64,000 nucleotides of DNA from assembly GCF_910596095.1 (NCBI RefSeq), contig NC_056548.1:17942651-18006650 (forward strand), given 5' to 3'. Shown here piece after piece: positions 35,301 to 47,400 of this stretch (within the stretch, counting starts at the first letter, position 1; every line of letters begins with the position of its first letter). The translations under genes and the position numbers were made by a program. A model generated the notes under the pieces. It saw only the letters and a program-made list of their open reading frames with translations, searched no databases and was not told the origin of the DNA. Origin of the DNA: Thunnus maccoyii. Lineage: Eukaryota; Chordata; Actinopteri; Scombriformes; Scombridae.

Positions 35301-36441
35301 CTTTCCCCCTCCCCCTTGTCAGAGCACAGGAAAAGCACCGTGAGCCATGAGATTCGCTGTTTTGATTATGGACTGTGGGTTCTTGAAACTGTATCCGTCT
35401 ACCTCGGTATCAGTACATCACCTTACAGCCAGTACAGCTTTGTAATATATATATGCACATTACCTGAAAGTTTCATAGATTTTACTGAAATGCTGTCAAG
35501 CAACATTTTAGCAACATGCTCAGCTCCTGCAGACTGCAGGTGGTTGTTGGACAAGTCCTGAAAGAAAAAACAGAGAAATGCAGGTATGCAGAATCCTCCA
35601 CAGTAAAAGTCAAGTAAACTGTCTCCTAAAAAGCACTTTTGCTACCTCTAGTGGTAAATTAGCAGTGCTACATACCAGATGCTGAATGGTGAAATTAGCC
35701 CTCAACATCTCCACAAGGTATTTGGCTCCCTCAGCTTGAATGTAATTGTCTGCCAGTTCCAGTGTGTTGATATGCATATCACTCTAAACACAATACAAAC
35801 ACACAAAGAGCTCATCCGAAATGTTCTATTTTAAAAAGTCACATTCAATAACATACTTGCATTTCAAAACTCACCACCAAAGCAATAGCTAGTGCCTTGC
35901 ACCCCAAAGGTCCCAGCCCATGGTGGCTGAGTGTCATGGTGGGAGAGTCAAGGTTTCGTATGAAGTAGGAGATTGGCACCACACCCACCAACTTGCAGGC
36001 TTGCAGGTACACTTCAGCTATAGACATTTCCTTGTTGCTCTCGTCTTTTTCTGGAAATGAGTAAGAATGTGAGTCCTACTATATCAGCCCTTACCTGTAG
36101 ATAAAGTAATGAACATATTTTTTATAGGAACACTCAAAACAAGCCATTTAATTGCATTGCTTTTGGAAACTGGGAAAGGTTTTATATCAATATCATGAAT
36201 TAACAGTATGTATATGTATGTATGTGTACATGAATTACAGCTTTACAATCAGATTTAAAAAATGACTTATTATATTGTTTTTTTAACCTGAGAACTGCAG
36301 GAATTAATCCAAGAATGATTTCATTTACTTACCATCCAACTCCAAGTCTGTGTCAAACTCATCCTCAGAGCCTCGATACAGTGTCAGAGATGGACAATCA
36401 TCATCTTTTAAACAGAGGGACTCAAAAGACAGTGTCGACAT
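32383..36441 (-). CDS. lrrc74a: Leucine-rich repeat-containing protein 74A with EF-hand segment
   Basis: Thirteen minus-strand exons: 36441-36333, 36050-35875, 35783-35676, 35557-35464, 35184-35135, 35048-34967, 34869-34784, 34709-34515, 34428-34333, 34143-34000, 33781-33677, 33429-33344, 32992-32383. They total 1941 bp, 646 residues. After an acidic N terminus come about eight ribonuclease-inhibitor-type repeats of 28 residues (for example LEVLDLSWNHLRMKGA, LKHLDLSWNGFGNEGA, LVHLNLNNNRVTNEG). Then come two EF-hand-like loops, DKDGTMRVPVADF and DRDRTGMVDYRGL, and a roughly 200-residue basic, Ser/Pro-rich tail ending in Lys clusters (KKVKKKKTKKR). The second loop has Arg at a usual ligand position, so only the first is a good calcium-site candidate. 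The function of the family is not established. Identification rests on repeat type and adjacency to angel1. Confidence 0.88.
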
Positions 36442-36900
36442 GGCTGTCTGCTGTTAGAGCCTATGTTCTGTTTGAAAACGTCTTTAGTTTGTTCATTCAG
36501 CGTCTGGTTTGTGTGAGCTTAGTGCTGTGAAATGAAATGCCTCTACTGCCCAGCAGGTAATTCTACCTTTCAGGTAGCATGTCATGTGTAGTGCTGGGGA
36601 TAATTTATTCATTAGTGTGGTTACATTCTAGTGTTTAGTACATCCAAGCATATTATATAGAATTGATAAATGGTAACATTTGGAGTACAGGTTCCCTGCA
36701 CCATGCCAGGAAAGCAAGTACTGTACATTTAATATTTTTCTTATTTCTTAGAACTTGATTTTTTTAGTATTGTCATATTCAAAAGCCAAAACACATGCAC
36801 AAAGGAGACAACACCAGAGACACTTTAGTAGTGTCCCCTGACCGTCCAAAAAAACACCACCAACTTCAGAACGCGCATGCGCTTATCTGAGTAGGGCAGC
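36442..36900. promoter_or_regulatory. Divergent promoter region of lrrc74a and angel1
   Basis: Only 459 bases separate the two start codons, which point away from each other. No TATA box. A palindromic GCGCATGCGC lies just upstream of the angel1 ATG. The lrrc74a side is AT-rich. Confidence 0.55.
36873..36882. promoter_or_regulatory. Perfect NRF1-type site
   Basis: GCGCATGCGC, the palindromic NRF1 consensus, 18 bases upstream of the angel1 start codon. Such sites are typical of TATA-less housekeeping promoters. Confidence 0.6.
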
Positions 36901-39900
36901 ATGATTGGCATCCTGTTGTTTTATGGGCTCTACCCATTATCACGGTATCTGTCCAGTCGACCCTCAGGTAAATCTTCCAGCAACATTGCAAAGGTGTCCG
37001 TATTTGAAAGTATCGTTGCCGGCTTCGTTGAATAAAAACTATGTGTGCATCTCCCCTGACTGGGCGGCTGTCCGGAGCTAATGGTTGCTAACGTGACGTT
37101 TAGTTTGCCGCTGACTGAGCAGTTTGTAATAACGTGTTGGCGCCAGCGATATGTTGGTGACTTCAACTTGTTTTTCCATCACAAGCTCAATGTGACACGT
37201 TTTCCGGTATGAGCTTCTGCTATTTTCTCTGTGGTGAAAACGGGAGCGCAGAGCAAATTATGTTTTGTTCAGCTGTTTTGCTAGTTACAGCTCATGGCAG
37301 TGTCGGTTGGCTTGCACCTGTTATTGAGCGGACGCCCCCCCCGTGACGTCAGAACGTCACCATGTGTGAATGTTTTGCTGTGCAGTTCAAGTCAGTCAGA
37401 TATTTTTATATGTGGCATTCACACACTTATTGTCATTATTTTGGCAATGTTAATGACAGAAACTACAAAGCTCTGTATGTTTGAACCTTCAACAAATGCA
37501 TTGCTGTTCTCTTACACTAAGCTTGTCTTGCAGATGCCTCAAAGAAGGGTCTCCCTCCTGCAGTGGTTAATGGCACGGCAGTGTGGGATGCTGGTGCTGT
37601 CACAAGCAGGAGGTTCACCCAGTCTCAGACTACCCCACTGGGCCAGCAGCTCGGCCCAAGCAGTGGGTCGAAGGGAGAAACGAAAGAAAGGATGAAAGAG
37701 CAAAGTCCAGTAAAGCAAGACGATACGAGGCCTGACACAGACAAAGAACAGTTGATGGCTGTCCTGCAGGGAGAAACAAAGAATGAGGCAAAGATGAGTC
37801 AGGTGCAATCTGCAGTGAAGTTGGAAGAAACAGAGATACAAGAGGCACAGCGACAGGACAAAGTGGAAACTCTTAAGAAAGAGGACACAGAAATAGACCA
37901 TGATAGGTTCTATAATAAGCAAAACACAGAGGATGGAACTAATGTTGCAAGTGAGGACATTAGTCCAGAGCTAGCACTTGGGGCACAATTAGAGTCCCTG
38001 CAAACAGAAGACAGCATACAGGCAACAACTTGTCCAGTGCAGGAAAAAACAGAGATACAAAGCACTGAAGAGTCAGTAACTCCAGCTGAGGAGAGTGTTC
38101 AATACATCACCTATCCAGTAACTCCAGCTGAAGAGAGTGTTCAATACATCACCTATCCAGTAACTTCAGTTGAGGAGAGTGTTCAATACACCACCTATCC
38201 AGTAACTCCAGCTGAGGAGAGCGTTCAGTACACCACCTATCCAGTAAGTCCAACTGTGGACAGTGTTCAATACATCACCTATCCAGTAACTCCAGTTGTG
38301 GAGAGTGTTCAATATGCCACCTATCCAGTAACTCCAGCTGAGGAGAGTGTTCAGTACACCATCTATCCAGTGGAGGAACAAATACAGATACAAAGCTTGG
38401 AAGAATCAGTAACCCCAGCTGAGCCCAGTGTACAAGAAACAACCCCTTTAGTACAGGAACAAATACAGATACCAGGGGCTGAAGAGTTTGTGCCTGAAGC
38501 TGAAACTGTAGTCAAAGTAACTGAATGCTGGGATGAATATTTAGCTGACAATGATGGGGCACCTAGTTCTGACCTGGTGTTTACCTCCCTTCTTGCAAAC
38601 ACTGAAAACCTTACATTTAGCGGGCAACACGATACACAAACTGGCTGGCACTTTCCTGCAGGACCAGGCCTAGCAGACGAAGTGCAGTGCCCGCTGTGGC
38701 AATTTCCTGCCGTGAGCTATTATCCTCCAGCTGAGCTGACAATGCCCTTTGAAGGTGAGAGTCTGATATCTCCCTTTACTTTCATTACATGCTCATTTTT
38801 GTTTTTCTCAACTGTAGTAATTCTGCTGTAGTTAGATTCGTCCACACTCTTCAGTAGCTTAGTATCCAGTGGTTAATTTGCACAGACTTGTTTGTGTGTG
38901 CTTGTCTTCCAACCAGTAATGTGGAGAGTATGGGAGGAGATGGATGAGAGTGCCACTGAAGCAAGGCCTGCCCTGATACCCTTCCCATCCACAAAGGCCT
39001 CGATGGACTTCACTGTCATGTCCTACAACATCCTGGCTCAAGACCTGCTGGAGGCCAACCAGGATCTGTACACACACTGCCCCCTGGAGGTGCTGGACTG
39101 GAGCTACCGCTGCAGCCTTCTCTTAAAGGAAATTGAGAGATGGGCACCAGATGTGAGTCAAATGACGACTGATTCAAAGTAAACTATAAATGTAGAAATT
39201 AATTCTAATCTTTAGGATTCCACTAATGAGTTGTTTGTGTGCTTTGTGTAGATTCTGTGTCTCCAAGAGGTTCAGGAAAACCACTATCATGAACAACTGT
39301 ATCCAGTCCTGACTCAGATGGGTAGGTCATCTGAGACAAAACAGTCCTGTTGGAGGATGTTATGACAAAGACATCAAATAAATTGTCTTCCTGTTGTTGC
39401 CCCAGGCTACACCTGTGTGTACAAGCGGCGTACAGGCACCAAGACAGATGGCTGTGCTACTTGCTATCGAAGCAGTCTCTTTTCTGAGGTATCAGTCATC
39501 CCGCTGGAGTTCTTCAGGCCTGACGTGGAGCTCCTGAACCGACACAATGTGGGCATTGTTTTGCTGCTTCGGCCAGTGGTCCCCCAGGGGTCACAGGTCA
39601 AGGTGACGGGTCCACTTCTCTGTGTGGCCAACACGCACCTGCTCTTCAACCCCAGGAGGGGTGATGTAAAGCTGGCTCAGTTAGCTATGATGCTGGCAGA
39701 AGTCCACCGTGTGGTCAAGTCCTGCAAGGCTAAAGGCGAACATTGTAATGTTATACTGTGTGGGGACTTTAACTCTGTCCCCCACATGCCTCTGTACCAG
39801 TTCATCACCACCGGTGAGCTCTACTACCAGGGTCTACCAGCATGGATGGTGAGACTGACACTACAAAGGATAACTGACTATAATCAATACCTGGCATGTT

Positions 39901-41271
39901 AGCTGGAAAATATCTAGCTGCTCCCACATGATTGTGTGTGGACTTGTTTGAAATAGATACATTTGGCTCAGGATTTCTGCAATGATGCAGTGACCTCTGT
40001 AACCATGTATGTATTTATCAATATCCAACAGATATCAGGTCAAGAGGATTTGTCATACAAGGCCAATTGCCACAGACTGTTTGCTCCTCTGTGGCCCAGC
40101 TGTCTGGGAATCAGTGACAACTGCCAGTACACTACAGTCGAGGAGATGAATGAGAGTCAGAGTCAGGTATTAGGTCAGTGTTTGAAGTTGGAGCATGTTT
40201 TGTACATACTGTCATTTTTGTAATCTTGATCCAAGGTGTAAATTTCAGATTTGTGTTTCAGTTCCTCTCTCACACTTCCTGTCTTAATATTTGTTCGTCT
40301 CGTGTAGGGACTCGTCAGTACAGCCATGACTTCATGCTGTGGCTGCGCTACTGTCCAGATGCATATGTCCGTCCGCCTGACTTGCAGCAGATCCCAGGCG
40401 TGACTGACAACACACCAGGTAGCAGAAAGCACAACACAGTCATCAGCTTTTCTCCTATTTATGGAACCAGATTTCTACACAGAAATGGTTGGAATCTCTG
40501 AATTTTCTTTGTTATTGTGTGCAGATGCTTCAATGAGAAACCAGCCTTTTGTTAGAAGGTCAGTTGATATGTCATTTGAAGGTTTCTGCTTCTTATTGTC
40601 AGACATTGCATGCACAGATGAATAGAATCCGATGGTAATTCAGTGTCACAGCAGCAAACTGAGAGACCATAAACAATACATGTTAAAGACACTATAATTA
40701 ACAAATAGGAATTCTTTATTATCTCAGTCTAATCATTCATGTCACCTTATTATGTACAATACAGGAATGCATATAGAAAGGTGGAGAAAAAAAGCAGGTT
40801 AGTGGAAATCAGATGTGATAGCAGTGATTGAGTTTGTGTGTCACAGGTTCGGACACACCATCAGTCACCGGTTAGACCTGGAGTCGGTCTATAAACACAC
40901 TCTCCCAGGCTCTGGTAACTCAGAAGTCACGACTCTGCACTCTGAAGTAGGAGCTACTGTCGACTACATCTTCTATTCCCCAAAACGCATCTCACCCTCT
41001 GATCAAAGAGGTAAAAAACGGGACAGTATGTTTAACATTTTACAGCTCTGAATTAATCATTTGCTTCTGTAAATAACTAATGTGGGGATTTTTCTCTTTC
41101 TTTTCCTTAGCTGGTGGCGACTTAGTGAATAAAGGTCTGAAGTTGATTAGTTGTCTCTCCCTCCTATCAGAGGATGTCTTATGGTCAATGAAAGGCCTTC
41201 CCAACCACATATTCCCATCTGACCATCTCAGTCTTCTGGCCAAATTCCAGCTGGACCTGAACGCTGCATGA
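36901..41271 (+). CDS. angel1: Protein angel homolog 1 (EEP-family phosphatase/nuclease fold)
   Basis: Ten exons: 36901-36967, 37534-38754, 38917-39152, 39252-39321, 39406-39848, 40032-40173, 40308-40418, 40525-40558, 40847-41010, 41111-41271; 2649 bp, 882 residues. The first exon gives MIGILLFYGLYPLSRYL, matching the hydrophobic start of ANGEL1. Exon 2 is a long acidic, low-complexity region with seven 14-residue repeats. The C-terminal endonuclease/exonuclease/phosphatase domain shows FTVMSYNILAQDLL, LCLQEVQE (metal-binding Glu), CVANTHLLFNPRRGDVKLAQ, CGDFNSVP and the final SDHLSLLA with the catalytic His. ANGEL proteins belong to the CCR4 group; ANGEL2 removes 2',3'-cyclic phosphates from RNA, and human ANGEL1 is reported to bind eIF4E. 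Exon 6 has a nearby false donor seven bases earlier that breaks the frame. Confidence 0.95.
38076..38369 (+). repeat. angel1: Seven in-frame 42-bp coding repeats in angel1 exon 2
   Basis: Exactly 294 bp = 7 x 42. Each unit encodes a variant of VTPAEESVQYITYP; Ser-Val-Gln-Tyr and Tyr-Pro are invariant. The second and eleventh-twelfth positions vary between units, mostly at single codons. Half-related sequence (SVTPAEPSVQETTP) continues downstream, suggesting older, decayed units. Confidence 0.95.
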
Positions 41272-41749
41272 GAGAAAAGACTGCGGGTGAACTGAACGAG
41301 ATGGACGTGAGAGGATAAGCATGTTTCTGTTCAAATGATTCGGTTCTTGCTCTGTACACATTTGGTTTTTGTTTTGGTTAGTATGGATACCATTATTTGC
41401 GGTTCAATCCTGGCAACAGAGGATAATAGTTTTCTAACTAAATGGGACGTTCACATTTTTGTTCAAAAGAGCCAGGAAAATAACAAGCGCCAATGTTCAA
41501 CCCTGTTCCACATGGTTTGCATCGGATAAATGGTGCAGAACTATGACTACGATATGACAAATCTTATAATTGATGATGTAATGGTATTAAAGTCGAGGAT
41601 TGACTCTTAGTGGTGCGATAATGCACTCACTTGTTTATTTTGCTGTTGACAGCTTCTGTCACATTTTAATTTTATTTTAAACCTAATTTTGAAATGAGAA
41701 TTGCATTTCTCCGATTATGAGTCAGTTCTATTTTTTCAAAAATATACTG

Positions 41750-41755
41750 AATAAA
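41750..41755 (+). terminator. angel1: angel1 polyadenylation signal
   Basis: AATAAA about 480 bases after the stop, followed by a TG/T-rich stretch. An earlier ATTAAA at about 41587 is a possible alternative. Confidence 0.65.
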
Positions 41756-41779
41756 TATTTTGCATTAATTTGTGACTCT

Positions 41780-43200
41780 GTTGTGATTTTGCTACTTACA
41801 GAAAGAACAAATCATATCTCTGGGCTTTGAAAAGTAATTTATAGTTCTTTCCTGGATTCATGATGTAGCAAGTTAAGTGCATCTGTTAGCATTAAAGCCT
41901 GCAGTTTGTGTCTGGTTCCCTGCGTGTATCCCGCCTGCTCCTGTGCTGAGATTGTGACCTGAATGTTGGCTCTCTGCCCCTCCCATCCCACTGCACTTAG
42001 GCACTCAGTCAGGGAGAAGATGTCTCTGCGTGCGTGTGGGTGTGTGCGTGTGTCTGGTTGATGCATGAATGAATAATTCATTTAGATAGTTGAGTGTTCA
42101 TGCATGATGGGCTTAGTAAGAGAGCTTTGTGTTATGTGTGGGCTATAGAATGTCTGCGAAGGTGATTCCCAACAGTAGGATGTCTGTCACCCATTGTCAG
42201 TGGGCCCTTCAGTGAGTTGTTTTAATGTGTTTTCAATATAATACAGTCAGATGCAAGTTATAAACTTTTAATATATCAAGGAATCAGGTTGTGTGCATTT
42301 ATTCCCCCTGTGGCATCGAATGTATGCAAGTAAAGGAAGTGGGTCAGTAGGTTTCTCTCCAAATAGGACATGCCTTCTGTTTCTATCTTACAAACACTAG
42401 TAGACAAAGTGTTTGACATCTGGAATCCACTGGAAGGGAGGATAGGGAGTTTGTTTATCTTTCTCATGACTCTTCTATCTTCATAATTCACCAAGGTAAC
42501 TGCCATAACATTAACAAACACTTATTCTAAGGAGCTCACTTGCACAAATGACACCACTATCTCCTTCAACTGCTGTATTGCAGTACTAAGATCACAGTAT
42601 TCTTACTGTACCTGACATACAGCCCATATGTGACCTTCGGCTCATTGCTGACTGGTATCATTGAATGCAGCAGCCATTAAGCTTTATTAGCTGATTGCTG
42701 CTGATGAAGTGGACTTTGGTGGACTTTAATCCATTAAACAGTAAACTGATCATGAGAGCAGCACACTATCGCTTTTATTTACATGGCTGTGGCAAATCCT
42801 GGTAACGCTTCAACATTCAAATTTTAAATGAAACGTGGTGGATATTAAATCTGTCCCACTTGGTCTGACTTGTGCTGTAAGTCTCAGCTGCACTCAGACG
42901 GTTATGCTTCCCTTTTATAGTGTTGTTGGTGTCAAGTTTCCTTTTTGTAAACTTGGGTAGTTTTTGGTGATCTCCTTACTCTGCTCTCGTTATCGTTTAC
43001 CTCGGTGTCAGTCAAAAACTGCCCTTCAGTTTTGGACGCCCTGTGCCCAGTTTGAACATTTGTTTGACAGAAAACTGGCACTTTACCCCAAAACAACTGA
43101 TTACACATTACCAACTGTTTAATACTTAAATTGTATATTTCTTGGGATGACCAATACTCAAATAAGGTTTTTGAAACAAGAAAACAAGACTGTGTTGCCA
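41780..43200. other. Intergenic space between convergent angel1 and vash1
   Basis: About 1.4 kb with a GTGTGCGTGTG-type stretch at about 42030-42055. No open frame with family resemblance and no recognised repeat. Confidence 0.5.
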
Positions 43201-43215
43201 CAATCATAGTGAACC

Positions 43216-43221
43216 TTTATT
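43216..43221 (-). terminator. vash1: vash1 distal polyadenylation signal
   Basis: AATAAA on the minus strand (TTTATT on plus) about 1.25 kb after the vash1 stop. It implies a long 3' untranslated region (43200-44464), which is plausible because VASH1 transcripts in other vertebrates have long tails. Confidence 0.5.
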
Positions 43222-44464
43222 GTGATCCTGTAAATCAACTTATGGTACGAAACAACTTGTGTTACAGAATATTGGAATGAAAACATACACCTACTGTACA
43301 CTTAAAAATGTTGGCTGTGGCAAAGTATTCAGAACAGCGTGTTTTGAATATTAAGTGCTCTACTGGTGATCACCAACATTGACGAAGTATAAAATGACAC
43401 AAATCCCAATAAAAAAGAAAAAAAATACAAAAAGATAAAAGTGCTGTAAACAAACTTCTTTACACCTTAGCTCAAATGGAAGTCAGTTGCTTGGATACCA
43501 CTTAAGGCAAGTGAAATATTGGATAAAGTTGCTACAAATAAAAGTTAGAAACAATGTATATATAAAGCAGTTATACAGTACAATTAAACTGACTCAGTAC
43601 TTTGCGTCTACATTAAATGCAGATGAGGTCAGTCAGCTGCGTTGTCATCAGTCATGTTGATAATTATTTTTATATTCAGCAGCCAGAATAACTCCTGTTC
43701 CTCATATTATCACTCAACAGATGCTTTCATATTCTTACACTTAGCTATATTGTCTATTCAATCCCATATTCAGATAACTTATCACAGTCAACAGCATGCT
43801 AAACATGCTCGCCTCTGAGTATTGACGTCTCAAACTGTTTATTTCATAGTAATTAAAGAAGAGCAGAGATTACACTGCTTTGTGTTCAGTTAGGCAATGA
43901 CTATAATAGATTGGATATAAAAAAAGTGTTTTCTTTTCTTTGAGTTTTCATACAAGGCACAACGGTAGTTTGCAAACTAGTCACTACACAAGCAATTGCT
44001 GCCCAGCAAGAGCCTAAGTGGATTTAAAATTACATTACATGTATTTGCACACTTACAGTATAACGATACAGATTGCTGACGAGCCTTAAGAGCTTCTGTT
44101 AAACATAATAACACCACAAAAATCTATGATATGTCCTGTAGCACATTTACACTGAGTGGTAGTCTTTCCCAGCTTTTGGGGAAGTTGAGTAGAGTTGTTA
44201 AAAATGTTTACAAATTACTGCACATTTGACCCTCTTTTTTTTATCATTTGGGAACATTGCCAGCACCAATTACTACGCACAGTAACTGCTCCAGAAAAAG
44301 CCTCTGACAACACAGACGGTGGGAGTCTGAATGCAAACGTTTGTTTTGGGACGAAAAGTTGCTGGTGACCTATTCAACATTGCATCCTGTGAATAGGCCA
44401 GTGGTGGCCTTGTGAAAAGCATGAGTGGTACCTTGTTGTAACTTCACAATCTAAAAATTCTTTT

Positions 44465-47400
44465 TCAGACTCGAATCTGATAACCGTTCATGTCTCCAGA
44501 TGCTTTCTGTTCCAAAGCCTTCTTCTCTCCGGAGGGGCTGAAACCAAAGAAACAAAAATACGAGACAACAGTTTTATTCACATAAGAAGGAAACTGTGAC
44601 TAATTCATAAACTACTTCTGCTTTGCCTTAGATCACAAGACAGCTGTAGGCCAAATATTTTCCACTGACAACAAAGATTTCCCATCAACAGCTATGGTGC
44701 CTGTATTTTTGGTGAAAAACAAAATCATGTAGAGCACATGATGAATCATACCGTCTCTCAACACGGCTGATCCTGCGCAAGGGGCTGCTCGGTCCTCTGA
44801 GGGGTGAACCCATGCTGTTCCTCCTGTCTTTGGTGGGAGAGGGAGGTGCAGGTTTTCCTATCTGCAAAAAAAAAAAAAAAACACAAAAAAGACAATCTTA
44901 ATCAGGATTTCAATCACTTTAAAACATCACACGAGTGAGCTGAACTATGCTTATGTCGTCACTGTATGGTGTCAGTGGCTAAAATTTGTCTGTGTCTTCT
45001 ATGTGATTGCGCAGAGCACTCAATGTAAACGATCGGCTATTGATGGATTGAGCCGGCCATGCATGAAGCACGACAGAGCAGAGTCGAGCCATCACATTAG
45101 TTTTATTACACACAGAGCTCGACATCAAGGCTGCTTTCATTATGTTAGCATGAGAGGTGATGAGAGAGATCGTTTGAGAGAAATAGCTCCTCAGATAGCA
45201 GGTCAACTCAGTGTCACCATGCTTGAAGAAACAGCACGTCAAAGGAAATCTAATACGCAGTCAGGAAGGGTAGTCCATCTGCTGAGGACTAATTATATTT
45301 CTTGCGATTGTTTTTCATCCTGCAAGAGATTCATTGGCTTGTACTGGTGTCAGCAGCTAAGTGAGACTTCAGATACTTAAATACTATTTGTCCGAACTAC
45401 CCCTGCACTGTACCTTCAGCCTCATGTCTCGAGTGTGTCTCTCCAGCTCCTTCCGCAGCTCCTCCTTTGTCAGTTTGTCCACATCTAGTATCGAGTGTTT
45501 CCATTCTATCTGCTCCACGCTATGAGGGTCGTGGGACACGTACTGGCCGATCTTGACCTTTCGCAGGGTGTGCCAGTAACCCTTGTAGGCTCCTTCATAT
45601 TCCTGCACCAAGTCCATCAGTGTACGGAACTCCAGGGGCTTGAACATGAGATCCTCCCTCCGGCTCATGCCCAGCGCGCCGAAGCGTCCCCCGCTGTGAA
45701 CTCCCAGCACGATGTGGTGGAAGAAGTTTCCTGAGAAATGAGACTTAAAGCTGAGGGGGAAGCGCTCCACACCTGGCATGTTGTTGGTGAGGTAACTGTA
45801 CCAAGCTCGGTCAAGGAGCAAATAGAGAAAATCGTGAGCAAATTTGGGGAATACAATGTGTGGTAAATCTGCCGAAAAGAACACATTTCTCATCACCACT
45901 TCTGTTTGGTGCACATGTTAAAAAAAAGCTGCCTCTACATAGCCGTTGTTGTAGGTTTTATGATCATGCAAACCTACAACAATTCAATATGAAGACATCA
46001 TAGCACCTAAAATGTCATGCAACATAATATGCTGCTGTAAAGATACATCCCCAGGATCACCGCCTCCAGGCATTTGATTGGCAGAGCTTCACGTGTCATC
46101 TCCTTAGCGATGTCCATCAACCTGTGCGGAAAATTTGAACAAGAGCGTACCACTGTTACTCTGTTTCTGTGACAAAAAAGCACACCGCTGAATGCACTAC
46201 AAATGACATGAACACACTGTTATTGATCACTTAGTCAAATGAAAAACAGTTTCCATGAGCCAGGGAGATAAATTATGTGCTACTAAATCTAATAAAGTGA
46301 GGTCAGGAAAAGTACAGTACGTTCCAGGCCTCCGCTGGCAACGCAGATCTTGTCTAGCTTTTTATCGTCTGTTCCTACTCACAAAGCCCTGAAGTAAAGC
46401 AGGAATACAGCGGATCCACATGCATCAGGCATCAGGCTAAACCATAAGAAATCAACGAACATTGTTCCTGACATCCTGTGACTACTGCCATAAGGCTTTG
46501 CGAGTCTAACATCTCATTGTTGGACATTCAGATCTTGAAACAGTAAAATAAAACCACAAGCCAAGCACAAACAATCAGTCCTTCGTTAAAAATAAAGGTT
46601 GCTCACGCAGTAAGAGGCCGGCTCTTCTTAATTTCAAAAAACTGTGTCCCGGTGTGATTGTACCTGCAGGATAGAGTTAAGGTCATAGCATAACAGAGCA
46701 ACATGAAGTAATGTGAAACTGCCTTGGGAGAAGACTCTGCTGCATGCAGTGAAGAGGTGAAAAAACGACGTAGAGTTCTTTATAATATTCATAGCTGGTT
46801 GGTTAATTATGGATGAAAATCATGCATTTGCTTAATATAGAATATAGTATCTACTGCTGCCTACTTTCTAATGCATGGCCCATATTTGTCAAACTGTGCC
46901 AAAACAATGGGTCAATGGGATGAGAGAAAAGGCAATCTGTTAGTATTATACTTCCATTATTTTCTAGTACTACTATTGACTCCATGAATCATCAAAGTAG
47001 TTTAAGGCAATACGGAATGTTTTAGTGAATGACACACTAATCTACAAGGTGTAAATTATAAAACAAACATTCAAATATACTCAATATTGGCCACTTTTTC
47101 ACCAACTTAGCCAAAGGATACTGTAATTCCCTGATGTATTTCTGTATGGCTTCCAGGCGCTGTGGGATAGTGGTGGTAGGTTGGTATGTAGGCACACTCG
47201 GTACTGGAATCTGTGGGACAGAGCATCCAAACAACTGCTTAACCATTATACAATCTCTATATTCACTCCAGCTGGAAAAGTACTCTTTCTTTTCTTGACC
47301 TCTGCGCTCTTCTCCATTCAGTGCAACTAAAGGCAAAATTATCCTAATTGCTCTTCAGCCACGCTCATGAAAATAGAATAAAAGGTACCATTTTTCTTCA

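Noticed and set aside
37539-37922. Hydrophobic minus-strand open frame
   Set aside because: Antisense of angel1 exon 2 with no splice signals or family resemblance.
38076-38369. Regular direct repeats that could suggest a CRISPR array
   Set aside because: The units abut without unique spacers, are in frame within a coding exon, and the DNA is eukaryotic.
40032-40166. Earlier donor for angel1 exon 6 (GTATTAG)
   Set aside because: It produces a stop in the next exon; the donor seven bases later keeps the frame through to the end.
44862-44882. A-run as a processed-pseudogene tail
   Set aside because: On the minus strand it is the T-rich pyrimidine tract of the vash1 exon 6 acceptor.
45003-45380. 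125-codon plus-strand open frame in a vash1 intron
   Set aside because: No family resemblance, no splice context and no conserved-looking composition; probably chance.
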